Positions 44,196 to 52,183 of a stretch of 64,000 bases of DNA are shown piece by piece. The notes below the pieces were generated by a model. It saw only the letters and a program-made list of their open reading frames with translations. It made no database searches and was not told where the DNA came from. Source of the stretch: Candidatus Devosia phytovorans (GTDB lineage: Bacteria; Pseudomonadota; Alphaproteobacteria; Rhizobiales; Devosiaceae). The stretch covers positions 5,001-69,000 of the forward strand of contig CP119312.1 of NCBI GenBank assembly GCA_029202405.1, in the 5' to 3' direction. How positions within the stretch are numbered: the first letter of the stretch is position 1; each line of letters starts with the position of its first letter. The position numbers were made by a program, and so were the translations under genes.

Positions 44196-44424
44196 GTCGA
44201 TCTCCTTTGGATGTAGCCAAGCTATTATGTTGCTTAGATGGGCGGGAGACAGCCAATTTGGACGCAGTGTCTCATTGGCGGAACGAACTGCCCCCTTGGG
44301 GAGATCATAGGGCGATTGCGCGTATGCCAAGTCCAAACAGAGTAGCCCCGGGAAACGTGGTTCCCAGGGCGCGTAGTTTCCGAAATCTGGCGTTCGCAGC
44401 GATGGGTTAACCGACAGCGCTGCT

Positions 44425-45926
44425 TTAGTGCGACCAAGCAGCTACTTCTGGCTCGCCCTGCTTTGGCCGGAAGGTCATCGCTAGGACGAATGACAGCACG
44501 AACAGTAGGACCGCGCCTATCATCATGACGCCGGCGAAGGCACTTTCGTAGGCCAGCTTCGCATTGGCGACGAGCTGATCGACGCCTGCGCCCGCAGTGG
44601 TTTCGGCCATCATGAGGACCTGGTCGAGGCCATCGCGCGCCGTACCGATGTCGCCCAATTCCGCGGGAACAAGCAGGTTGCTGACGTAAAGGTACGTCGT
44701 GATGCTGCCCATGATAGCGACGCCGAAAACCGCACCCAGCTCATAGGAGATCGCCTCAATGGAGCCGGCCATGCCCGCCTTCTCGGGCGGGGCGCTGACC
44801 ATGACCGAGGTTGATGCCGCCGAGACCGCCGACCCACTGCCGAAGCCGAACATGGCCAGTGCGATGACCTTGAGCCAGATCGGGCCATCCTAAGGCCGAC
44901 GAAGGCCAGCAGACCGATCCCGGCGAAGGCCAAGGCGACCCAGAGCACGCGACCGATGCCGATCTTGAAGAGCATCGAGCCGATAATGGGGCCTGCCAGG
45001 AATGAGGCAAGCGACACGGGGACCATGAAGAGTCCGGCCTGTAACGGCGCCAAGCCTTCGACCAGTTGCAGGCGCTGGGTCAGGACGAGTTGAACACCCA
45101 GCAGGACGACCATGGAGAAGACGATCGCAATCACGCCGCCGCGGAACCGAGGGTTCTTGAACAGGTCGAAATCCACCAGCGGCGAAGTCGACCGACGCTG
45201 ACGACGAACGAACAGACCCAGGAATACAAGACTGATGATGATGGAGGCCGCGAACACGGTCCAGTCGCGATCGATCTTGGCCACTTCCTTGAGGCCGTAG
45301 GTCAGGCCGACGAGCCCAACCATGACCAGCAGGGAGCTGATCAGGTCCCATTTCCGCTCCGGGTTGCCCTCGGTCTTGGCGATCAGCATGGGCGTCAGGA
45401 TCAGGGCCAGCAAAACCACCGGCACGTTTATCAGGAACACCGAGCCCCACCAGAAATGGGTGAGCAAGAAGCCGCCGATCAGCGGACCGACCGCTGCTGC
45501 GCCCGAATACACAGCTCCCCAGATGCCCATGGCGATGCCCTGTTCCTGGTCGGTTACGAAGGTGTGGCGCAGTAGTGCCAGCGTCGCCGGCATCATCATG
45601 GCAGCGCCAACTGCGAGAAGACCACGGCCAGCGATAAGCATGCCGGCAGAGGGCGCGAAGGCTGCGAAAACCGAGGCCAGACCGAAGAAGGTCAACCCCA
45701 GCATGAACATCAGACGATGGCCGACGCGATCGCCGAGGGTGCCAGCACCGAGCAGCAGGCCAGCCATGACCAGGGGATAGGCGTTGATGATCCAAAGCTT
45801 GTCGCTGTTGGTCGAGTTCAGATCATGGGTGAGCGTCGGCAGGGCCGTATAGAGCACGGTCATGTCGATGCCGATGAGAAAAAGCGCTGCGGATATCACC
45901 GTCAGCACCAGCCACTTATTATGCAC
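44425..45926 (-). pseudogene. DHA2-family MFS efflux pump, frameshifted
   Basis: A 14-helix drug/proton antiporter of the SmvA/QacA type. The frame from GTG 45926 (AAGGAG upstream) encodes LFLIGIDMTVLYTALPTL and all helices up to GIGLLAFVGLR near 44890. There one base seems lost: the protein continues in another frame (GPIWLKVIALAMFGFGSGSAVSAAST...) to 44425. Without repair the last about 155 residues are replaced by 95 unrelated ones. It may be a recent pseudogene or a sequencing error, since both halves look otherwise intact. The native substrate is unknown. Confidence 0.85.
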
Positions 45927-46340
45927 GTGAGGTCTCCTTGCAGCACGCTGTTTCCAGGCGGCTTCCTTTGTTCTGAATGTATTGAGAGACCGGCCCGGCG
46001 TTCTCGCTAAGGCCTCCGAACTATGTGGTTCGAGGGCACGCGCTCGCCTTCGACTGACGAGATGACTTGCCTTAACCGACGCTAGTTTTGCTTGTCGACC
46101 CCACCTTTTTGGCCCTGCGTGTCGGATATTCCGCTTGCCGACTAGGCAAAGTTTCGATGGGAAGCTATTGAATCGTCGTCCAAGAAAAGATCGGTCGGTT
46201 GGTCAATCCGGCCCTCGCGCAGATGCGTGAGCCTTGTCGCAACCCAGCGAACCCATGGCACCTCAAGCTCCTCCAATCGGATGAGCGCAGGTGCATGGCG
46301 CGCACCATTGCGGCCTTCGCCTGCCAGCGGAGACGATACT
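45927..46340. other. Intergenic region before ruvA
   Basis: 414 bases. The left part would carry the promoter of the efflux gene. At about 46170-46230 lies one copy of an imperfect direct repeat whose other copy is downstream of ruvA. On the minus strand it reads VPWVRWVATRLTHLREGRID, possibly the rest of a gene. Confidence 0.4.
46170..46230. repeat. Imperfect direct repeat, left copy (flanks ruvA)
   Basis: AATCGTCGTCCAAGAAAAG...CGGTTGGTCAATCCGG matches the copy at 47140-47197, with an identical core GGTCAATCCGG and about 75 percent identity over some 55 bases by eye. Confidence 0.4.
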
Positions 46341-46367
46341 ATGACCAAGACCTCGGACCGGCCATGA
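46341..46367 (+). CDS. Possible 8-codon leader peptide before ruvA
   Basis: An ATG with a good ribosome site (GGAGACGATACT before it) opens an eight-codon frame, MTKTSDRP, whose TGA overlaps the ruvA ATG (ATGA). RuvA itself has no ribosome site of its own, so it may be translated by coupling to this leader. It might instead be the remnant 5' end of an old upstream gene. Confidence 0.4.
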   Translation: MTKTSDRP

Positions 46368-46975
46368 TCAGCAAACTCATCGGCCTTCTCGACACCATCG
46401 GGGACGACACCGCCCTCATTGACTGCAATGGCGTAGGCTACCTGGTCCAATGCTCCCAACGCACCCTGGCCGCTTTGCCGGCAGAGGGAGAAAAGATGGC
46501 TATCATGGTCGAAACCGTCGTCCGTCAAGACATGATCCGGCTCTACGGTTTCAGCGACCAGGCTGAGAAGACCTGGTTCAATACCCTGGTGGGCCTGCAG
46601 GGCGTCGGTGCGAAAGTGGCGCTCGCGATACTTTCTGCGCTGTCCACCGATGAACTGGCGAGCGCGGTCGCATTGCGCGACACCAAGTCCATCGGACGCG
46701 CCCATGGAGTTGGCCCCAGGCTGGCATCCCGGATCATCGCCGACCTAGACGGCAAAGCCCCAAAGGGGATGGGAAGCGAGACCCTCGACTTCCAGAAGTC
46801 GGTGGGCAACGGTTCGGTAAAAACCAGTGCTGCCGAAGCGATCTCGGCGCTGACAAACCTGGGGTATCCGAGAGCGAAAGTATCGGCAGCTCTTGGCAAA
46901 ATCGTTTCGGCACAAGGCGACGATCTGCCTACCGAAAAGCTGATAAGACTGGGCCTCAAAGAGCTCGCGAGTTGA
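46364..46975 (+). CDS. ruvA: RuvA-like Holliday junction protein (orphan copy)
   Basis: A 203-residue homologue of RuvA, which binds four-way junctions and loads the RuvB motor. The N-terminal OB domain (MISKLIGLLDTIGDDTALID), two helix-hairpin-helix motifs (LQGVGAKVALAILSAL and AHGVGPRLASRIIADL) and the C-terminal UBA-like domain III (SAAEAISALTNLGYPRAKVSAAL) are all present. No ruvB or ruvC is nearby, which is unusual since the genes normally sit together. It is likely a second, accessory copy. It is flanked by imperfect direct repeats. Confidence 0.9.
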   Translation: MISKLIGLLDTIGDDTALIDCNGVGYLVQCSQRTLAALPAEGEKMAIMVETVVRQDMIRLYGFSDQAEKTWFNTLVGLQGVGAKVALAILSALSTDELASAVALRDTKSIGRAHGVGPRLASRIIADLDGKAPKGMGSETLDFQKSVGNGSVKTSAAEAISALTNLGYPRAKVSAALGKIVSAQGDDLPTEKLIRLGLKELAS

Positions 46976-47321
46976 TCCGAATCCTTGAACCTGACCAGAA
47001 CAAATTATGGTCGCGTTGCGGCGAATTCGTCTTTTTTGTCAAGCGACGAATCTCGCCACAGAGGCCAAACTCTTTGGTTTCGAAGCCAGTCTCGACCAAT
47101 TATAAGTTAAATGAAGAGTGCCCAAGCTGAGCTCGGCCTCAACATCATCTGCCAAAAAAAGGTGGACCGGTTCGGTCAATCCGGTCATCGCGAAAGCGAA
47201 CTTGCCACTTCGGTGTGGCCCATGGCGTCTCATTACAATCCCGAGGGATTGGATGCAGGCGCATGGTTGTCTGTGACCTCCCACACACATCCGCTGCTTC
47301 CTGCTTTTGCGGAGTGTGTGC
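46976..47321. other. Intergenic region before the RND operon
   Basis: 346 bases holding the right repeat copy. No gene is supported. The region must contain the promoter of the efflux operon, but no clear motif was identified. Confidence 0.4.
47140..47197. repeat. Imperfect direct repeat, right copy (flanks ruvA)
   Basis: CATCATCTGCCAAAAAAAGG...CGGTTCGGTCAATCCGG; partner of the copy at 46170-46230. On the minus strand both copies encode a related peptide (GRID / DRID after an Arg-rich stretch), so they may be remains of a duplicated gene end. Confidence 0.4.
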
Positions 47322-48530
47322 ATGTCGAACAACAATCCCAATCTTCCCGCTGAGAGCATTGAGGGCAAGGCTATCTACGCCGAGACCGTCGTGGGCAGTG
47401 GAACAAAAATTGGCGGGCAACCGCCAATCCGGCCTCGGCGGGTACCGCGGGTCGTCGCCGTAGTCGTCGCCGTCACGGTGCTGGGGTCGGTTTTCTATGG
47501 GATCATCAGCTGGAGAGACAGCCGCGCAGCCGCAGCTGCCGCCGCGTCGGCTTGGGAAGCGGCACCGGTACAGGTATCGGCGGTCGAGCTTGCCTATGAA
47601 AACTTGCCGCTAAACATCGCGACGGTCGGTTCGCTGAAGGCCGCCGATGAGATCGTGCTGGCCCCTGAAGTTGGAGGCCGCATCAGCCAGCTCAACCTCG
47701 AGTCTGGTGAAACCATCGCCGCTGGCACCTTGCTCGTGTCCATCGATGACAAGACCGAACAGGCCGAATTGCTCTCTGCCCAAGCACGCGCGCGCTACGC
47801 CGAATTGCAGCTCGAGCGTTCTCAGCGTTTGGCGCAGTCCGGCACCGAGTCTGGTCAAGCGCTTCAGCAGCGCGAGGTAGAGGCCGAGCAGGCACGCGCC
47901 GAAGTCGCCATGGTCGAAGCACGTATCGCCCAAAAGACGATCATCGCGCCCTTCGATGGTGTTCTTGGCCTGCGCCAGGTGGCACAGGGTGCGTTCGTCA
48001 ACGCCGGTCAGGTCATTGCCACCCTGACTGCGATCGACGAATTGCATGTGGATTTCCGCGTGCCGCAGCGCGATCTGCCGAAGCTGTCCGTAGGCGCGCC
48101 GGTGAACATTCGTACCGACGTGTTTCCCGATCGTGACTTTACGGCGATCGTTTCTGCGATCGACCCGGTCATCGCGGCTGATACTCGCAACGTCACCGTA
48201 CAGGCAACTCTAGACAATTCGGACGGTAGTCTTCGCCCGGGAATGTTCGCCAACGTGTCCTTGGCGCTTGAAGCCAAGCCTGAGACCATCGTGGTTCCCG
48301 GCACCGCCATACAGCAGAGCGCATCAGGCGACATGGCTTACCTCATTCGCGAGGGCGTCGCGGCCATTGTACCCGTCACAGTCGGAACGCGTCTCGACGG
48401 TCGTGTCGAAATCACCTCGGGCCTTGAGCTAGGCGACGTCCTGATAACGGAGGGCCAGACCCGCGTCGATCCTGGCGCTGCCGTCGTCATCGCCGACCCT
48501 AATGCACCCGCTGCTGAAACCGCCTGGTAG
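47322..48530 (+). CDS. RND efflux periplasmic adaptor (membrane fusion protein)
   Basis: A 402-residue adaptor of the AcrA/MexA type. A single N-terminal anchor helix (VVAVVVAVTVLGSVFYGII) is followed by the lipoyl domain (VGSLKAADEIVLAPEVGGRI and later TIIAPFDGVLGLRQVAQGAFV), a coiled hairpin between them (QARARYAELQLERSQRLAQ) and beta-barrel parts. The start at 47322 is taken over the Met at 47307. It links the inner-membrane pump to an outer-membrane channel. The pump gene follows after 7 bases; no outer-membrane factor gene is present. Confidence 0.93.
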   Translation: MSNNNPNLPAESIEGKAIYAETVVGSGTKIGGQPPIRPRRVPRVVAVVVAVTVLGSVFYGIISWRDSRAAAAAAASAWEAAPVQVSAVELAYENLPLNIATVGSLKAADEIVLAPEVGGRISQLNLESGETIAAGTLLVSIDDKTEQAELLSAQARARYAELQLERSQRLAQSGTESGQALQQREVEAEQARAEVAMVEARIAQKTIIAPFDGVLGLRQVAQGAFVNAGQVIATLTAIDELHVDFRVPQRDLPKLSVGAPVNIRTDVFPDRDFTAIVSAIDPVIAADTRNVTVQATLDNSDGSLRPGMFANVSLALEAKPETIVVPGTAIQQSASGDMAYLIREGVAAIVPVTVGTRLDGRVEITSGLELGDVLITEGQTRVDPGAAVVIADPNAPAAETAW

Positions 48531-48537
48531 GTAGACA

Positions 48538-51500
48538 ATGTCTTTTACTGATCTTTTCATCCGCCGACCCATCCTGTCGGTGGTGGTTAGTCTCATGATC
48601 TTGCTAGTCGGTGGCATCAGCTTGTTCTCGCTGCCTATCCGCCAGTATCCCAACCTCGAAAGTGCGACGATCACCGTCAACACCGCCTTCCCGGGCGCCA
48701 CGCAGGAAGTCATGCAGGGGTTCGTCACCAGCCAGATCTCGCAGGCCATCGCCACGGCCAGCGGTATCGAGTACCTGCAGTCCAGCTCGACCACCGGCAT
48801 GAGCAGCATCAAGGCCAAGCTGGTCCTCAATGCCGATGCTGATCGCGCCATGACCGAGATCCTGGCCAAGGTTCAGCAGATTAAGTACCTGCTGCCCCAA
48901 GGCGTTTCGGATCCTGTCATCACGAAGATGACCGATGGGGCATCTGCCGTTCAGTACATCGCCTTCACCAGTGAGACGATGACGGTGCCGCAGATCACCG
49001 ACTACATCACCCGTGTGGCCCAGCCGCTGTTCACCTCGATCAACGGCGTGGCCTCCGCGCCGCTTTCGGGCGCCCAGCAGCTCGCCCTTCGCATCTGGAT
49101 CGATCCTGATGCCCTGTCGGCTCGCGACCTTACCGCTGGCGACGTGGTTCAGGCTCTTCGAGCCAACAATGTGCAGGCTGCTCCAGGCGTGCTTCGTTCC
49201 GGGCAGACCGTGACCAACATCACGGCTTCGACCGATTTGACCAATCTCGACGACTTCCGTCAGATGATCATCAAGAGTGGCGCCGGTGGCCTGGTTCGCC
49301 TTGCCGACGTCGCCACCCTCGAGATCGGTGGACAGAGCTATGACACTGGTGCCCGCTACAATGGCGAGCAGTCGGTGATCGTAGAAGTGTATCCGACGCC
49401 TGAAGGCAATCCGCTCGACATCGTGGCAGCGTCCGACAAGATCATCGATGACATCCAGGCAACGGCGCCTCCGGGTCTCGAGATCGCCAACGCGTTCGAT
49501 ATCGCACACTTCGTGCATGCATCGATTTCCCAGGTCGAGCATACCCTTATCGAAGCGGTCATCATCGTCGTGGTCGTGATCTTCCTATTCCTGGGCTCGA
49601 TGCGGGCCGTGATCATTCCGGTCGTCACCATCCCGCTGTCGCTCGTCGGCACGGCGGCGCTCATGCTTGCCTTCGGCTTCTCGATAAACCTGTTGACCCT
49701 GTTGGCCATGGTTCTTGCCATCGGCCTCGTCGTGGACGACGCCATCGTGGTGGTCGAAAACATCCATCGACATATCGTCGAAGGTAAGACGCCGGTGGAA
49801 GCAGCCATTTTGGGTGCACGCGAAATCGTGGGGCCGGTCATCGCCATGACCGTCACCCTGGCAGCGGTTTACGCTCCTATCGGTATGATGGGTGGTCTGA
49901 CCGGTGGTCTGTTCCGCGAATTCGCCTTCACGCTGGCCGGATCGGTCGTGGTATCGGGCGTGGTCGCACTTACATTGTCGCCGATGATGACGGCACTCTT
50001 GATCAACAAGAAGGTCACCGAGGGGCGCTTGTCCCTAGCAGTCGAGCATTTCTTCGAGAAGATGTCCCGTGGCTACGCCGGCCTGCTCGACGGCACGCTC
50101 AACCATCGGTGGGCCGTGCTCGCCAGCGCCGTGATCGTCTGCGGCGCCACGGTCATGTTCTTCACGCAGAGCCAGAGCGAAATGGCGCCGCCGGAAGACC
50201 AGGGCGTCGTGTTCACCACGGCCAGGGCACCCCAGTATGCGAGCCTTGAGTACACCTCTAACGCCACCCGGCAGATGGACGAGATTTTCGCTCGTCTGCC
50301 CGATTCCGAGTCCAGCTTCTTCGTGGATGGCATCGACGGTCAGAACAATTCGTTCGGCGGCGTTGTCCTCAAGGACTGGTATGTCCGCGAGCGCAGCGCA
50401 GACGACGTTCAGGGCCAACTCTTCGGAAAGTCTGCCGGCATTTTGAGCACGTCCATCACCGCATTCCAGCCATCGGCATTGCCGGCGGCCAGCGGTGGCC
50501 TGCCGTTCCAGCTCGTCCTGCGTTCGACCGCCGATTACGCGTCTATCCACGAACAGATGGAAGCCCTGAAGTGGGCAGCTTGGGGTAGCGGTCTTTTCGC
50601 CTGGGTCGAGACGGACCTGTCGTTCGACAGCCCGTCCTCCAATATCTCGATCGACACCGCCAAGGCGGGTGAACTGGGAGTCAGCATGCAGACCATCGCC
50701 GATACCCTGGCCACGCTCGTCGGCGGGAACTACGTCAACCGGTTCAACTATTACGACCGGTCCTATGACGTGATCCCGCAGGTTGCCGCCAAGGACCGCG
50801 TCACGCCCGAGGACGTGGGTTCTTACCACGTCCGCACGGCGTCCGGGACGACCGTGCCGTTGTCCACCATCGTGACCAGCACGGCGACGGTGCAGGCCAA
50901 CCGGCTCGGGCAGTTCAACCAGATGAACGCAGCGACCTTGTCGGGCGTGCTTCTGCCTGGCGCCACGATGGGTGAAGCTGTCGAATACATGCAGTCGCAG
51001 CCACTGTCCCCGGGCATGAGCATCGACTGGTTGGCCGACAGCCGGCAGTTCGTGACCGAAGGCAATCAGCTGACGGTGGCGTTCGGCTTGGCCTTGGTCG
51101 TTATCTTCCTGGTCCTCGCAGCTCAGTATGAGAGCTTCCGTGACCCGTTCGTCATTCTGCTGACGGTTCCCTTGGCTCTTAGCGGAGCGCTTGTGCCGTT
51201 GTTCCTAGGGTTCACGACGATCAACATCTATACTCAGATCGGTCTGGTGACGTTGATCGGTTTGATCTCCAAGCACGGTATCCTTATGGTCGCCTTCGCC
51301 AACGAGATCCAGGTGAGCAAGGGCTACGACAAGCGCTCGGCCATCATCGAGGCGTCCGCGGTCCGCATGCGTCCGATCCTGATGACAACGGCGGCCATGG
51401 TCACCGGTCTTATCCCGCTGGTCATGGCCAGCGGGGCCGGCTCGGCCAGCCGCTTCGCCATCGGTATCGTCGTGGTCATGGGCATGCTGGTGGGCACGCT

Positions 51501-51606
51501 GTTCACCCTGTTCATGCTGCCCACCTTCTACGTGCTCCTGGCCAAGGATCACCGGAAGGCTGCCAAGCCGGCCGGCACCGACTTGGTTCCGGCACTGGGT
51601 CAGTAG
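48538..51606 (+). CDS. RND-family multidrug efflux permease (AcrB/MexI-like)
   Basis: A 1022-residue proton-driven exporter with the normal family length. The start FIRRPILSVVVSLMILLVGG is the first helix; helix 4 carries the proton-relay pair in LAIGLVVDDAIVVVENIHRH; helices 7-12 repeat the pattern in the C-terminal half (FLVLAAQYESF, GLISKHGILMVAFANEI). Substrates are likely dyes, drugs or signals. It is in an operon with the adaptor upstream, ends at a strong terminator, and is followed by an HxlR regulator. Confidence 0.95.
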   Translation: MSFTDLFIRRPILSVVVSLMILLVGGISLFSLPIRQYPNLESATITVNTAFPGATQEVMQGFVTSQISQAIATASGIEYLQSSSTTGMSSIKAKLVLNADADRAMTEILAKVQQIKYLLPQGVSDPVITKMTDGASAVQYIAFTSETMTVPQITDYITRVAQPLFTSINGVASAPLSGAQQLALRIWIDPDALSARDLTAGDVVQALRANNVQAAPGVLRSGQTVTNITASTDLTNLDDFRQMIIKSGAGGLVRLADVATLEIGGQSYDTGARYNGEQSVIVEVYPTPEGNPLDIVAASDKIIDDIQATAPPGLEIANAFDIAHFVHASISQVEHTLIEAVIIVVVVIFLFLGSMRAVIIPVVTIPLSLVGTAALMLAFGFSINLLTLLAMVLAIGLVVDDAIVVVENIHRHIVEGKTPVEAAILGAREIVGPVIAMTVTLAAVYAPIGMMGGLTGGLFREFAFTLAGSVVVSGVVALTLSPMMTALLINKKVTEGRLSLAVEHFFEKMSRGYAGLLDGTLNHRWAVLASAVIVCGATVMFFTQSQSEMAPPEDQGVVFTTARAPQYASLEYTSNATRQMDEIFARLPDSESSFFVDGIDGQNNSFGGVVLKDWYVRERSADDVQGQLFGKSAGILSTSITAFQPSALPAASGGLPFQLVLRSTADYASIHEQMEALKWAAWGSGLFAWVETDLSFDSPSSNISIDTAKAGELGVSMQTIADTLATLVGGNYVNRFNYYDRSYDVIPQVAAKDRVTPEDVGSYHVRTASGTTVPLSTIVTSTATVQANRLGQFNQMNAATLSGVLLPGATMGEAVEYMQSQPLSPGMSIDWLADSRQFVTEGNQLTVAFGLALVVIFLVLAAQYESFRDPFVILLTVPLALSGALVPLFLGFTTINIYTQIGLVTLIGLISKHGILMVAFANEIQVSKGYDKRSAIIEASAVRMRPILMTTAAMVTGLIPLVMASGAGSASRFAIGIVVVMGMLVGTLFTLFMLPTFYVLLAKDHRKAAKPAGTDLVPALGQ

Positions 51607-51622
51607 GCACTTCGATCTCAAC

Positions 51623-51646
51623 GGCGGTGAGGCAAGCCTCACCGCC
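51623..51646 (+). terminator. Terminator of the RND efflux operon
   Basis: A perfect 11-bp stem GGCGGTGAGGC-AA-GCCTCACCGCC, 16 bases after the stop codon, followed by a short T-rich tail. Confidence 0.65.
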
Positions 51647-51766
51647 TCATTCTCAAAAATCGACTTCTGCGGCTTGAACCGCCAGGGATTCGATCGCCCA
51701 AGAACTGGAACTCGGATGCCCGCCGTTGGCAGCGGCATTCCCTCGAGCCGTTAGTGGAGACACCAT

Positions 51767-52075
51767 ATGAATGTTCGAACTGAGCTTGGCGGAGAGCCAA
51801 GCCCCACTTCCATCCTTGCCAAGAAATGGGCCGTGGAAGTCATCCTGACGCTGGGAGACAGAACCGTTCGCTTCAGCACCTTGCGCCGGGAGTTGAACGG
51901 GGTGACGGCGAAAAGCCTCACCGATGTGTTGCAGCAGATGCTGGAGAGGGAACTGGTTCGACGCGACCACTTCCCCGTAATTCCTCCTCGCGTGGAATAC
52001 AGCTTGAGCCCCTTGGGACTAGAACTTCTGAAGGCCCTCGGACCTCTCCAGGCGTTTGCAGCACGAACTGCGTAG
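51767..52075 (+). CDS. HxlR-family winged-helix regulator
   Basis: A 102-residue MarR-like DNA-binding protein: ILAKKWAVEVILTLGDRTVRFSTLRRELNGVTAKSLTDVLQQML is the classic HxlR N-terminal pattern, followed by the wing PPRVEYSLSPLGLELL. It lacks the Cys near the N-terminus used by thiol-sensing members. Its position after the efflux genes suggests it controls them. Confidence 0.88.
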   Translation: MNVRTELGGEPSPTSILAKKWAVEVILTLGDRTVRFSTLRRELNGVTAKSLTDVLQQMLERELVRRDHFPVIPPRVEYSLSPLGLELLKALGPLQAFAARTA

Positions 52076-52183
52076 CAATCTTACTTCAATGGCTGCTTTC
52101 GGGGTCAGCAAGCAGGCTCATTGACGGCAAGAATGGGGTCGGTTGCCGTACGCGATTGAAGGACGTCGCTCGCCCGAGCACTA

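Noticed and set aside
48604..49542. 312-codon minus-strand frame within the RND gene, and others at 50035-50829
   Set aside because: Antisense shadows of the efflux permease with no family features.
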